This document shows, in pieces, positions 11,986 through 23,475 of a DNA stretch of 64,000 nucleotides (the stretch's first letter is position 1; each line of letters starts with the position of its first letter). The stretch comes from Kuschelorhynchus macadamiae (Eukaryota; Arthropoda; Insecta; Coleoptera; Curculionidae), in contig JAUTXW010000322.1 of assembly GCA_030620095.1 (NCBI GenBank), forward strand, positions 124,001-188,000, written 5' to 3'. The position numbers were made by a program, and so were the translations under genes. Below the pieces are notes generated by a model. The model did not search any database and was not told where the DNA came from. It worked only from the letters and a program-made list of their open reading frames with translations.

Positions 11986-12322
11986 TTGTTACAATTTTGT
12001 TAAAAAATTCCTTTAGCAACGCAGTTTTTCTAAAGTGTCCCGAAAAATCAAAACCTATCGGCATTACACCACCTTTGTTACCAAAAAGACTTAGGATAGT
12101 TCCTTCGCTACCCTCTAGTGTATGCGCACAGAAATTCGGTTTTTCACTAGGTTAAATGTGAATATATTAAATTATGTTTTTCATTTATTAACATCTTTTG
12201 AAGTGTCCCGAAAAATTGAAATATGTCGACTTTTGTTAGCAGGAAGACTTAAAGTAGTACCTTTATTACTTTCTGGTTCAATTTAGTTGATTTATGTCCC
12301 CAGCAACGCGGTTTTATTACTA

Positions 12323-14909
12323 CCGTCAAAGTGGGTAACTTGAATTTGGAGGGTGAAGTGGAAAAAATCTGCACGGTTAGACATTTAATTAAGTTAATAC
12401 GCAAAAGAACCGGAGCACGCTGTTTAGGCACTGCCGCGCGTTCGACCTTGGTTCATGTTTACTTTCAGGCTAAAACTCGTCGCGCCATTCCAAACTAGTG
12501 CGCCGTAGGAACAAGCCAAATTGTTCGTTAAAAATTGTTAAAGTTGTGAATAGCTAGAACTTTCACTTGAGGGCCATAGTTGGAACCTAGTCTAAGGTAT
12601 GCATTTTTAATATTAGATGGAAAAAATAGTTTCTTTGAAGACTTTATCATAGTTTTGCTAAAATATTAAGGTTTTCATTTTTTTTTTAATATTTTTTAAC
12701 CTTCGAATACATTTTTAGGGTGACTTGAAAAATCATGCCACAGAAATATAAAAAGAAAATTGGCGGGCGGCGTTATGCGAACTATACAAATGACCAGCTA
12801 GAAAGTGCACTAGCCGCAGTTAGACATGGGATGTCATATTCCGAGGCTTCCGAAACCTATAATATTCCTTTGGTGACTATATGGAGGAAGATAAAGAATA
12901 AACACCCGAAAAAGTTTGGGGGACAACCTGTTTTAAACTCTACAGAAGAAAAAGCCATTGTAGAAGCTATCGTTACAGCGGCAGACTGGGGTTATCCGTA
13001 TGAGAAAGAAGATATAAAATTGTTAGTTAAAAATTACTTAGATCGAGCTGGTAAACAGGTGAGCAAATTTTCCAATAACATGCCTGGGAAAGATTGGTGC
13101 GCCGACTTTCTTACAAGGCATAAAGATGTATTAAAGGTTCGTTTAGCTGAAAATATAAAAAGATCGAGAGCCGGAGTGTCAAGAAATGTTTTATGTGAAT
13201 ATTTTGATAGACTGGAAGTTTCTCTCAAAGACGTACCTCCAGAAAACTTAATAAACTATGACGAGACAAATTTTGTCGACGACCCTGGAAGACCTAAGGT
13301 TATTATACGAAGAACTATGAAACATGCAGAAAAAGTGTGTGATTCTACTAAATCTGCCCACTCAGTCATGTTCTCTGTAACAGCGGCTGGGCTTATGTTG
13401 CCCCAATACGTAGTCTACAAACCCGAAAATGGAAAATCTCAAATCCAAAGTTTGTTTGAAGATTGATTTTTCAAGATCGTTGTTCCTTATTATAACGTCT
13501 AGATGGCCCAAAATTATAATTGGGGACAACCTAGCAAATCATTTGTCAGAGGCTGTAATAAGAAAATGCAAAGAAGAAAACATTAGATTCATTTTTTTAC
13601 CAGCAAACAGCACTCATTTAACACAGCCTCTTGATGTGTCCTGCTTCAGACCAATTAAGATTGCCAAGAGTTAAAAAAATGGAAAATCTGGCGACAAGGT
13701 TAAAAAAAAAAATCATTTTCCACGAATTCTGAACAGAACCATAAAATCGATTGCCCTCTCAGTGGCAAAAAATATAAAATCTGGCTTTGAGATCTCAGGG
13801 TTATGCCCTCTTAACCGAGAAAAGGTACTTGTAAAAGTCCCAGACTACAATGAGACTGACGGTATGAACATTATTCCATCGTTGGTTGCAGAATCAGTAA
13901 AATCCCTTTTTAAGGAATCTCGATTTAAAGAACCGAGAGCCAAACGTGTCAAACGTAGAAAATTGGTGGTGGCGCCCGGAGAAAGTGTTACAGATCAGCA
14001 AAATGCAAACTCTTCAGAATCGGAAGGGGAACGGATAATCGAGTCGGAAGAAGATATATTGTCAAACACAGGATCAGATGAAATTGAAGATATTGAGCTA
14101 CCCTGCTTTGTTAATCCAGTGAAAGAAAAGAGATATATTAACTCAGATAACTTACAGAAAATCGAGAGGACACAGATCACTACAGAAAACCTAGCAGAAG
14201 ATGACTTCATATTAGTACAGTTTACTACACTAAAGAAAAAGCAACAAAGATATGTGGCAAAAGTAATGGAAGTAGACAACGAATTTATACATTGCTCATT
14301 TCTTAGGCCTTCTGACAAAATCAAAGATGCCTTTGTTTTTCCACTTAAACCAGACATTAGCGATGTCACTTTAGATCAGGTGATCAAGAAGTATTAAGGA
14401 GGGGAGCACTAAAATTTTTTGTTTAAAAAATATATTGTTATATGATTAGTTTTTAAGATAGGTATAGTTACCTGATATTTTGTTTAACAATGTTTTCCGA
14501 TTTAAATAACCAAAGAAGTTTCAGTTTTAGTTATAAACATTTTAGAAAATATTTTTGTTATAGCATTTTGTAAAAAAATTAGACAAACCTAAAAAAAATG
14601 GATTTATATGTATATATTTTTTAAAAAACCGAATTTTATTTCAATACACCCTTTAGCATGGGTTACTTGCAGTATAAACCATTTGTAATGCAATTTTTCA
14701 AGACACCCGTATTGCGGGTGGCTTGAAATTTTCGGTTTTATATTTTTTTTTTCGAAAACTAAGTGAAATATGAAAGCTTTTTTTCAAAGAATATATTCTC
14801 CCAACCCATATGCAAGTTTTCCATATTTTTTTGTAAATCAAGTTTTTATTCAATGTGTCTTACAGTGACGCATATATCAAAATCGTTATCAAGTCACCCG
14901 CTTTGACGG
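12323..14909 (+). mobile_element. pogo-superfamily DNA transposon with TA duplication
   Basis: Ends are CCGTCAAAGTGGGTAACTTG and, in reverse complement, CCGTCAAAGCGGGTGACTTG (18 of 20 match). The flanks are TA (12321-12322) and TA (14910-14911), the standard pogo/Tc1 target duplication. The insertion sits inside one array unit: deleting it rejoins 'gcggttttattacta' to 'ctttgaatgtgg' as in neighbouring units. A second subterminal palindrome (gacacccg / gcgggtggc) lies near 14701-14725. Confidence 0.9.
12735..14397 (+). pseudogene. Decayed pogo-type transposase (psq HTH plus DDE)
   Basis: Three broken frames read as one transposase. 12735-13466 starts with ATG and has a pipsqueak-type helix-turn-helix (SYSEASETYNIPLVTIWRKI) and the first catalytic Asp in NYDETNF. 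13429-13674 has the second Asp in IIGDN and the third in THLTQPLDV, 35 residues apart. 13762-14397 is the C-terminal tail. The copy is dead: compared with the family a block of roughly 40 residues between VVYKPEN and IIGDN is missing, there is a frame change and stop near 13466, and further deletion with stops near 13674-13760. In life it would bind the terminal repeats and cut and paste the element at TA sites in the nucleus. Its C-terminal frame has a Ser/Glu/Asp-rich stretch. Confidence 0.85.
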
Positions 14910-14945
14910 TACTTTGAATGTGGATATGAAAAATTATGCTTTTAT

Positions 14946-15085
14946 TCAGTGTTCAGATCTCGTAGAGTAAAGATCCCTGAAGATGCCTAGTGTATTCGAA
15001 GGCGAAACGTCGGATAGTAATTCCAGTTTGACATGGTCTAATCCCAAAAATGATGATTTCTTAATTGACCAAAGCTTCCTTCCTA
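14946..15085 (+). mobile_element. Penelope-like element 3'-end scrap with hammerhead-like fold
   Basis: This segment matches about 30720-30850, which follows a Penelope-like reverse transcriptase remnant: shared text includes 'gatccctgaagatgcct', 'ggcgaaacgtcgga' and 'agtaattcca'. Around 14973-15015 the sequence can fold as AUCC/GGAU, CUGAAGA, GCCU/AGGC, GAAAC, GUC, the parts of a minimal hammerhead. Confidence 0.65.
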
Positions 15086-17707
15086 TCTTTTAAAGTATCT
15101 TGGAAAATTCAAACCTTTAATAGCTAAATGACTTAAATAGTACAATTTAGTTCTGTAGCAATGACGTTTCTTTGTAGTTTAAATGTTAGAATGAAAACTT
15201 ATTCTTTTCATTTTTCCACATTTTAAAGCGAAACAAAAAATCGAAACCTGCCGGAATTAGACTTTGGTTACGGAAAAGACTTAGGATAGTAGCTTCACCA
15301 CCCTCTAGTTATATTTTGCTGATCTACGCGCTCAGCGATGCATTTCCTTTATTAACATCTTTTAAAATGTCCCGAAAAATCGAAACCTGTGGGCATTAGA
15401 CTTTTGTTAGCACGGGTACTTAAGATAGTACCTTCACTACCTTCTGGTGCAATTTAATTAAACAATTTCTTCAGCAATGTAGTTTCTTTTTTTTATAATT
15501 TAAATTGTCCCGAAAAATCGAAACGTGTCGGCTTTAGACTTTTCTTACCGACAAGACTTAGGATAGTACCTTTTCTTTTAACTGGTTTGTATGTGGAGAT
15601 CTAAAATTATGCTTTCCATTTTTTTATATATTTAAAGTGACCCGAAAAATCGGACCCTATCGGCAATAAACTTTTGATATCGAAAAGGCCTAAAGTAGCA
15701 ACTTAACAACCGCCTTATATAATTTTGTTGATCTATGCTTCCGCAACGCGGATTTTCACTACTTTGAATGTGGAGAAGTAAAATTATTTATTAATATCTT
15801 TTAAAATGTCTTGGAAAATCCAAACCTGTCGGCATTTTTCCTTTAATAGCTAAATAACTTAACATAGTATCTCGACCACTTTTAGGCAAAATTTTGTTAA
15901 AAAAAATACGTCAGTAACTTATGCTTTTAATTTTTTCATATCTTTAAAGTGTCGCCAAAATTGGAAACCTGTCGGCATTACACTCTTCTTACTAAGCAGA
16001 TTTAGGATAGTACTTTCGCTACCCTCTAGTATAATTTAGTTAATCTATGCGCCCAGCAACGCAGTTTTTTCGTGGGTTGATTGTTAAATTATGCTTTTCA
16101 TATATTAACATCTTTTGAAGTATCCCGAAAAATCGAAACTTGTCGGCATTAGAGTTTTGTGACCTAAAAATCATAAGTTAGTACCTTCACTACCCTCTCG
16201 TAAAATTTAGTTGATCTATGCGCTCAGCAATGCAATGTGGATATGTTAAAAATGCATTTCGTTTATGAACATCTTTTAAAATGTCCAACAAAATTGAAAC
16301 CTGTCGGCATTAGACTTTTGTTAGCGAGAATACTTAAGGTAGTACGTTCACTACCTTCTGGTGCAATTTAATTAAAACAATTTTTCAGAAATCTAGTTGC
16401 TCACTAGTGTTAATGGAGGATAAAAAATTATGCTTTTCATTTTTTTTTTTCATATCTTAGTGTCTCGAAAAATCGAAACGTGTCGCCATTAGACTTATGT
16501 TACCGCAGGGAATTTGGTTAATCTATCATAATCATACTGTTCATAGCAACGCGTTTGTATGTGGAGATCTAAAATTATACTTTACATTTTTTATATATTT
16601 AAAGTATCCCGAAAAATCGGAACCTATCGGCATTACAGTTTTGGTACCGAAAAAGTTTAAGGTAGCACCTTTACAACCGTCTGAAATAATTTAGTTGGTC
16701 TATGCCTCGAGCAACGCGGTGATTAACTAGTTTGTATGGAGATCTAAATTTATGCTTTACATTTTTTATATATTTAAAGTGTCCTGAAAAATCGGAACCT
16801 ATCAGTATTGGACTTTTGGTTCCGAAAACGCTTAAGATAGCACCTTTACAACCGTCTGATATAATTTAATTGATATATGCCTCCAGCAACGCGGTTTTTC
16901 ACTTGTTTGAATTTAGAAACGTAAAATTATTATTTTCGTTTATTAGCATCTTTTGATATGTCTTGGAAAATTCAAACCAGTCGGCATTTTACCTCTAATA
17001 GCTAAATAATTTAAAATAGTATCTCGGCTATTTCTTGGTAAAGTTTTGTTAAAAAACTTCTTCAGCAACGCAGTTTCTTGGTACCTAGTTTAAATGTTCG
17101 GATAAAAAAAATTATGCTTTTAATTTTTTTCATATCTCTTAAGTGCCCCGAAAAATAGAAACTTGTCGGCATTTTACTTTTGTTACCAAAAAGATTAAGG
17201 ATTGTACTTTCTCAACTCTCTAGTATAATTTAGTTGATATATGCTCCCAGCAACGCGGTTTTCCCTAGGTTGATTGTGAATATGTTCAATTATGCTTTTC
17301 ATTTATTAACATCTTTTGAAGTATCCCGAAAAATCAAAACATGTCGGCATTAAACTTTTACTAGCGAAAAGCCTTAAAGTAGTACCTTTATTACCTTCTG
17401 GTGCAATTTAGCTGATCTATGTCCTCAGCAGCGCGGTTTTTCCCTGCTTCGAATGTGGAGATGTAAAAATATGCTTTTCATTTATTAACATCTCTTAAAA
17501 TATCTTGAGAATTTCAAATCTGTTAATAGCTAAATGACTTAAAATAGTACCTTGAGCACTTTTTGGTACAATATAGTTTTAAAAAATCCTTCTACAATGC
17601 AGTTTCTTAGTAGTTTAAAAGTTAGGATTGAAAAATTATGCTTTTCATTTCTTTCGTATTTTAAAGTGTCCCGGAAAACTGAAACCTGTTGGCATTAGAT
17701 TTTCGTT

Positions 17708-17951
17708 CAGGCGCGGATTTAGAGGGGTGGCGAGTGCATCCCCTTGCTGATATGAATATTGACAAAAAACAACAAAACTAATTTGCTAGATAATTAATGT
17801 TTATAATTTTCTCGCCATTTCGTTATGGCCACATACAACCTTAACATATTCAAGCACCTCTGTAGCATATGCTTTAATGTACATATTTTCTTAATAAAAA
17901 CCATACCTATGAATCTGCGCTTCCTCAAACAAATTTCTAAATCCGCCACTG
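17708..17951. mobile_element. Small hAT-like MITE (244 bp)
   Basis: Left end CAGGCGCGGATTTAGAGG and right end TTTCTAAATCCGCCACTG are imperfect inverted repeats. It interrupts an array unit, splitting 'ggcattagat' from 'ttgttacctaaaagac'. The possible 8-bp duplication (ttttcgtt / catttgtt) matches at only 5 of 8 positions, so superfamily assignment rests mainly on the CAG..CTG ends. Confidence 0.65.
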
Positions 17952-18382
17952 CATTTGTTACCTAAAAGACTTAGGATAGTACCTTTATTATCCTCTAGTA
18001 TAATTTAAATGATATATATTCTCAGCAAGGCACTGTGGATATGTTAAATATGCTTATCTTTTATTAACATATTTTAAAGTGTTCCGAAAAATTGAAGCCT
18101 GTCGGCATTAGACTCTTGATATCAAAAACACTGAAAGGCGTACCCTTACTACCTTCTGGTACAATTTAGTTAATATATGTCCCCAGCGACGCGGTTTTTC
18201 CTCTAGTTTTATGTAGAGGTATAAAATTATGCTTTCCGTTTATCTTTTAAAGTGTCACAAAGTATTGAAAGGACTCTTTGTAACAATCAAAATACAGAGA
18301 AAAATCTTAAAGATGCGCGATACATTTCGTTGATGATCGCATCGCATTTTCATAAGGCCATTGCCACCTCGCGAGACGATCA

Positions 18383-18719
18383 CGGCGTTGCTAACATTAC
18401 TCTGGTAATTAACACACACTTATTTGTGTCCAAGAAACAACGAACCTGTTAAGTTAAGCGTCTGCGTAGGCTGTCCGTCCAACTACTTCGTATGTTCGCA
18501 ATAGCTTGCCGCATTCTATAGGTGATACAGTCATTGCTTAAGCGGACTTGACTGGCATTATGAGCCAGCATTATATGGACACGTAGAGATCATTTTAGTG
18601 AAGCTAAGCCTTTAACTTCCATATGGATCGCCCAATATCCGACTTTAGGCATCCGTAATTAATTTTTTGTCATTTACGATCAATGTAATAATTTAAAATA
18701 TATTACATATTCCATGGCT
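18383..18719. other. Spacer, nothing recognised
   Basis: Unique-looking sequence between the foldback structure and the next repeat block; no coding frame of interest. Confidence 0.4.
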
Positions 18720-20440
18720 CAGACTAGCTGTAGCTCCAGATCTTCACGTTTCAGCCTCCCTAGATGACGAAAAACATGTTTGCTCAATTTCGTCGGTCTG
18801 TCTGTCTGTTCGCTGCGTAGCTAAAAAACTACTTACCCTAAAAATTAAGGGTCATATGGGGATGACCTGGTAACATTTTGGTAAAAATCAAATATAGCGA
18901 AACAAAATGGCGGCTTAGTGAAATGTTAAAAAAATTATTATTAAAAAACTCCTCATCCAATTTATCTCAAATTTTGTAAAAACATCAAGTATTATGTTGG
19001 AATCAACTGATAACATTTTGGTACGAATCCAAGATGGCGGACCAAAATGGTGGCTTAATAAAATATTTAAAAATTCAGCCAGAAAAACTGCTTAATGGTT
19101 TGACTTTGACAAATTGTGTACCATAACTAATTGTGGTATAAGAATCAACTAGTAAAATAGTGGTACTAATTGAAGATGGCCAAATAAAATGTTTGTAATC
19201 GTGAAAAAGTTACCCCCTCATTTTTACACATATTTACGTTTTAGCGTCGCTAGATGCCAAAATATATGTTTTATGAACTCCGTCGGTCCGTCTGTCGGTC
19301 TTTCTGTCGGTCAGTTCGCGGCATAGCATAAAAACTACTTACCCGATTGACTTCAAAATTTGGTCAAAAATTAAGGGTCAAATGGGGATGGCCTGGCAAG
19401 ATTTTGGTAAAAATCCAATATGACGAAACAAAATGGCGGCCTAGTGAAATGTTAAGTTATTGAAAAACTACTCATACAATTTATCTGAAATTTTGCAAAA
19501 AACATCAAGTATTATGTTGGAATAAAGTATTAATATTTTGGTCCGAATCCAGGGGGTGGCTGAACAAAATGGCGGCTAATGAATTAATTTCAAATAACCA
19601 CCTAATGAATTAATTTCAAATTGTGTGCGATAGCTAACTGTGGTATAGAGATCAACTAGTAAAACTGTGGTACTAATTCAAAATGGCGGCCAAATAAAAT
19701 GTTTGTAATAGTGGAAAAAAGCACCCACTCTTCTAGGTTTTATATACATCTTCACGTTTTAGCGTCCATGCGTAGATGCCAAAAAATTTTGTTTCATCAA
19801 TTGCGTCGGCCCGTCTGTCGGTCTGTCTGTCAGTTCGCGGCATTGAACTAACCCGATTGACTTCAAATTTTGATAAAAAGTTAAGAGTAATATGGGGATG
19901 ATCTGGTAATATTTTGGTAAAAATCGAGTACGGCAAAAACAAAATGGCGGTTTAGTGAAATGTTAAGAAAACATATTATGAAAAAGCTACTTGTCGAATT
20001 TATTTCAAATTTTGCATAAACAACAATTATTATGTTGGAATCAAATGGTAAAATTTTGGTACGAATCCAAGATGGCGGTACAAAATAAAAAACTAGAAAC
20101 TACTTAATGATTGCAAATTGTGTGCCATAACTAAATGTGGTATAGTGCTCAACTAGTAAAACTAGTTTGTGGATCAAAATTGCGGCCGAATAAAAATTTG
20201 GTAATCGTGAACAATTCAGCCTAGATTTTACACATATTGACGTTTTAACGTCCCTAGATGCCAAAAAAACATGTTTTATCAAATCCATCGGTCCGTCTGT
20301 CAGTTCGCAACATAACCTAAATACTACTTACCCGATTGACTTCAAATCTTGACCAAAAAGTGAGGGTCAAATGAGGTTGACCTGGTAATATTTTGGTAAA
20401 AATCCAATATGGCTAAACAATGTTAAACATTTTTTGTTAG
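18720..20440. repeat. About four ~480-530-bp direct repeats with GTCTGTC and AAAATGGCGG motifs
   Basis: Landmarks recur in order: 'cgttttagcgtc..tagatgcc', 'cggtctgtctgtc', 'gttcgcggcatag', 'aactacttacccgattgact', 'tggggatg.cctgg', 'attttggtaaaaatc', 'aacaaaatggcggc', 'attatgttggaatcaa'. The GTCTGTC landmarks lie near 18795, 19285, 19815 and 20295. Further pieces of the family are at 21591-21875, 45550-45740 (reversed) and 55395-55515. No coding capacity was seen, so the class is unknown. Confidence 0.8.
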
Positions 20441-21590
20441 AATGGTGTATTATTTAGGGTTAAGATCCAGAAAAAAAAAAACAAATCTTTAAATTATCGA
20501 CGTTTCGGAACTTAATTTGTGCATCCTCAAGAGACATATAGATCCTATATCCTGCAGAAAACCCATATTATCAGTCTTTGACTACTCCGTAGGTTCGCAG
20601 ATATTTCCTGGATTGATATAAAGTTTCTAAATGGTTTTCGTTAACAAACCTTTTGTTGTTATGTTACAGTGCTGTATTATTTGGGTTTAGAGTCCAGTAA
20701 AAAAACAAATGTCCATTTTTAAGTAGTCTACGTTTCGCAACTTTATTGTTGCATCCTCAGGACACATAGTTTCTATATCCTGGATGAACCCCATATTATC
20801 AGTCTTTAGTTACTCCGTTTTCCCACAGATATTTCCCAGATATTGTTTCCATGGTTTTCGTTAACGATCCTCTTGTGGTTCTGTTAGAGTGGTGTATTAT
20901 TTGGGGTTAGGGTCCAGTAAAGAAACAAAAGGCTTTTTTAAATTGTAAACGTTTCGCAACTTTATTGTTGCATCCTCAGGATACATATATAGATTCTATG
21001 TTCTGCATGAAAGCCATATTCTCAGTTTTTACCTACTACTTTGATTCGCAGATATTTTCCACATCTTAAGTTTCCAAATGGTTTTCGTAAACGAACCTCT
21101 TGTTTTTATGTTAGAGTGGTGTATTATTTAGGCTTAGGATCCAGTAATAAAAACAAGTCTTTTTTAAATTGTCGACGTTGCTCAACTTTACTGTTGCATT
21201 CTCAGAACAAATATATAGATTTTATATCCTGCATGAAACCCATATTATCAGTCTTTACCTACTCCGTTGCAGATATTTCCCACATATTAAGTTTCTAAAT
21301 GGTTTTCGCTAACGATCTTCTTGTTGTTAGAGTGGTGTGTTATTTGGGGTTAGGAAATATCTGCAGACCAACGGAGTAGGTAAAGACGGATAATATGGGT
21401 TTCATGTAGGATATTAAAACTGTGTTCTGAGGATGCAACTATAAAGTTGCGAAACGTAGACATTAAAAAAAAGGCTTTTGTTTTTTACTGGATCCTAACT
21501 TCAAATAATACACCACTTTAACATAACCACAAGAGGAGAGAACTTAATATCTGGGAAGTATCTGCGGACCAGAGGAGTAGATGTGTTTCA
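20440..21590 (-). repeat. ~212-230-bp tandem repeat with hammerhead-like cores, last part inverted
   Basis: Units begin with 'gtgtattattt' near 20445, 20672, 20892, 21119 and 21335, then 'gatccagtaa', 'acgtttcgcaactttattgt', 'tgcatcctcagga', 'cccatattatcagtc', 'gcagatatttcc'. From about 21352 the sequence flips orientation. On the strand that reads CTGAGGA, the units can form CTGAGGA, a GCAAC/GTTGC helix, then GAAAC and GUA or GUC. The block interrupts the preceding 480-bp repeat family, whose remainder continues at 21591. The motif order resembles Penelope-like element termini. Confidence 0.75.
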
Positions 21591-21875
21591 ATTTAAGGTG
21601 GCGAAACAAAATGGCGGACAAATAAAATCAATGTAAAAAAAATCTTGTTCAATTGATTTTGCAGAAAAATTAGATGTGAAAATGGCATAAACTGGTACGA
21701 ATTCAATATGACGTAGCAAAATGGCAGTATGTGTCAATGTAAAAACTACTTATTAAATTTATTTTATTATGCCCAAAAGTCAAGTGTGGCATAGGTAGGA
21801 TGAAAATGGTGAAATATTGGTAGGAATCCAATATGATGGAACAAACAAAAATGAAGACAGTAAGTGTAACACATA
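21591..21875. repeat. Remainder of the ~480-bp AAAATGGCGG repeat
   Basis: 'ggcgaaacaaaatggcgg', 'aaaactacttatt', 'gaatccaatatgatggaaca' match the repeat left of 20440, showing that the hammerhead-bearing array was inserted or expanded within it. Confidence 0.65.
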
Positions 21876-21950
21876 TATACTGTGATTATGTACTGAACTA
21901 AATTGGGTCACACTTCACTATTCCTAACAAATAGTAAAAATCATAACGAG

Positions 21951-23475
21951 GGAAGTTCCGGGTAAAGAAATTTACCGATTTTTTTTAAATGTTATAAGTG
22001 GAAGTTCGTATTCGACATCACTAGACTATATCATCATCATCATCAGTTATCAGGAGACGCTGGTATCACATCTTTGTCGTTGATCACAAATTGTGAGCTA
22101 CTCGAGTCAGAGTCGAAGGCCACACTTTTTCCTACTGCTATGTTTAATTTTGATGCTCGAGGTCCTCTGGTTTTACCTGTATCTTCGTATCGCATTTCTT
22201 TCAAGAGATCTATAAAAGAATAATTTACAGCTTCTACTTCATCTTCTCCCATTCTGTGGTCTAGGGGCAAACAGTTTAAGAACTCTTCTCTGTTTAAAGG
22301 CACAATGCCTTTAAACTGCCCTTTTTTGAACCCTGAAAGGTTGTTCTTGGAGGCATTTGGAATTATATAATCAACTCATCGTTTTAACAATGTTGGAAAT
22401 ACTGATTTGGGGATTGATGATTCCTTCCTCCCATCGGTTTTTTTCCAGTGTAGCAAAATCTGCCTTCAAGCAATCTTGAGAGGCCTAAAGAATGCTAAAT
22501 CTAATGGTTGCGTTAAATGCGCGTTGAATTTGCAGGAAGGAAAAAGCATTTCTATGTTATGTTCTTTTAAATATTTAACAAGGTCTATTAAAAGGTGCGA
22601 TGCTAACTTATCACCTACTTTTGCGTCCCTCGAGTTTGTTTAAATATGGAACACCATCAAAGTGCATCCAGTCTTCAAAGGTGTTCATATCGAACCATCC
22701 TGATACAGTTCGATTATAACGGGTTCCTCGAGGACCTCCAACTCCCCAGGAAGAATAAATATGTTGCGTTTTATAAACAACATAAAGTGGCAGTAACGCC
22801 AGAAGTAGCAAACCCTATAGACATAGAACTTTTTGTTGTGTTGATCACTCTTTCAGGGTGTTTACATCCCCTGGGCGTAACGACTTGAGCCTAGGAGAAA
22901 TATTTCTTTTTATAAAGCTGTAAGTATAGTCTGGTCCTTGACCTTTTTATGTGACCTTTGGAATGCCTAAAGATAACTGTGGCCGGAATATTAAACCTTT
23001 TCGATGCCTCCCGGTATGATAAATTATTAAGTCTAACAGCTTCTACCGTTTTGGCTATTTGCTTCTTGCGGTGTATTGCTTACGACTTGCTTATAATGTG
23101 TGTGTTCCTTTTCACCCCTATTTACCTAAAAATTCACTTTATTACAAAAAAATCGATGCTCCAAATTACCAAATATTTTTTAAAAAACGAAATCATATTA
23201 TCAAATAGGACTAGCAATATACCAAATTTCAATTTTATTTACTTACATTTTCTATTTTCCCGCAACAAAGATTTTTAAACCAGAAAAAACCTTGTTTCCT
23301 ACAGTTGACAATTTAAGAAATAACAGTTGACTAAGTTTTCAATGTTGCCAATAGAAAGAACAAACATTTCTGGTCTTTGTGCCACCTCAATCGATTTAGT
23401 TGATAAAATCCAATATGAAAAATTTTTAAAACATTCCACCGAGTTTTGTTCCTTTTTACCCGTAAGTTCCTATTC
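21951..23475 (-). mobile_element. Second, different pogo-superfamily copy (dead)
   Basis: It encloses the transposase remnant described next. Possible terminal inverted repeats are 'ggaagttccgggtaaagaaa' at the left and, in reverse complement, 'ggaacttacgggtaaaaagg' at the right. The match is imperfect and the TA duplication is not clear, so the borders are approximate. Confidence 0.5.
22043..23085 (-). pseudogene. Remnant of pogo-type transposase
   Basis: Read on the minus strand from about 23085: a psq-type HTH (AVRLNNLSYREASKRFNIPA), a jump (internal deletion) to NTTKSSMSIGF, then LPLYVVYK and GTRYNRTVSGWFDMNTFEDW (22611-22811), KVGDKLASHL, HLTQPLDLAFFRPLKIA, and a C-terminal piece with GIVPLNREEFLNCLP (to 22043). 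The order matches pogo transposases. Several frame changes and stops occur, the region with the first catalytic Asp is missing, and the second catalytic site reads GDK where GDN is usual. Not functional. Confidence 0.8.

Larger units (their letters stand above)
11986..18290 (-). repeat. Right arm array: about twenty reverse ~170-bp units
   Basis: The same unit in reverse complement recurs: 'ttttaaagtgtcccgaaaaa', 'cctgtcggcattagac', 'gtaccttcactacc', 'gcaacgcggtttttc'. It begins near 11990 and runs to about 18290, interrupted by a pogo element (12323-14909), a Penelope scrap (about 14946-15085) and a hAT MITE (17708-17951). It holds about twice as many units as the left arm, so the arms are asymmetric. 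Confidence 0.8.
10203..18382. mobile_element. Giant foldback-like element with terminal inverted repeats and opposed tandem arrays
   Basis: The outer ends are inverted repeats: 10203-10277 (ctcgcggggtggcag, ccttatgaaaatgcgatgcg) matches the reverse complement of 18316-18382 (cgcatcgcattttcataagg, ccacctcgcgag), about 85% by eye. Inside, units of about 165-180 bp run forward from about 10.3 to 11.98 kb and in reverse from about 11.99 to 18.29 kb. This is the layout of Foldback elements of Drosophila and of Galileo-type P-superfamily elements, whose long arms are made of tandem repeats. No transposase of that superfamily is visible. The insertions within are described separately. Total span is 8180 bp, of which about 3 kb is later insertions. 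Confidence 0.7.

Noticed and set aside
10330..18290. CRISPR-like or centromeric satellite
   Set aside because: Units are 165-180 bp without unique spacers, reverse orientation midway and end in inverted repeats, which suits a foldback element better.
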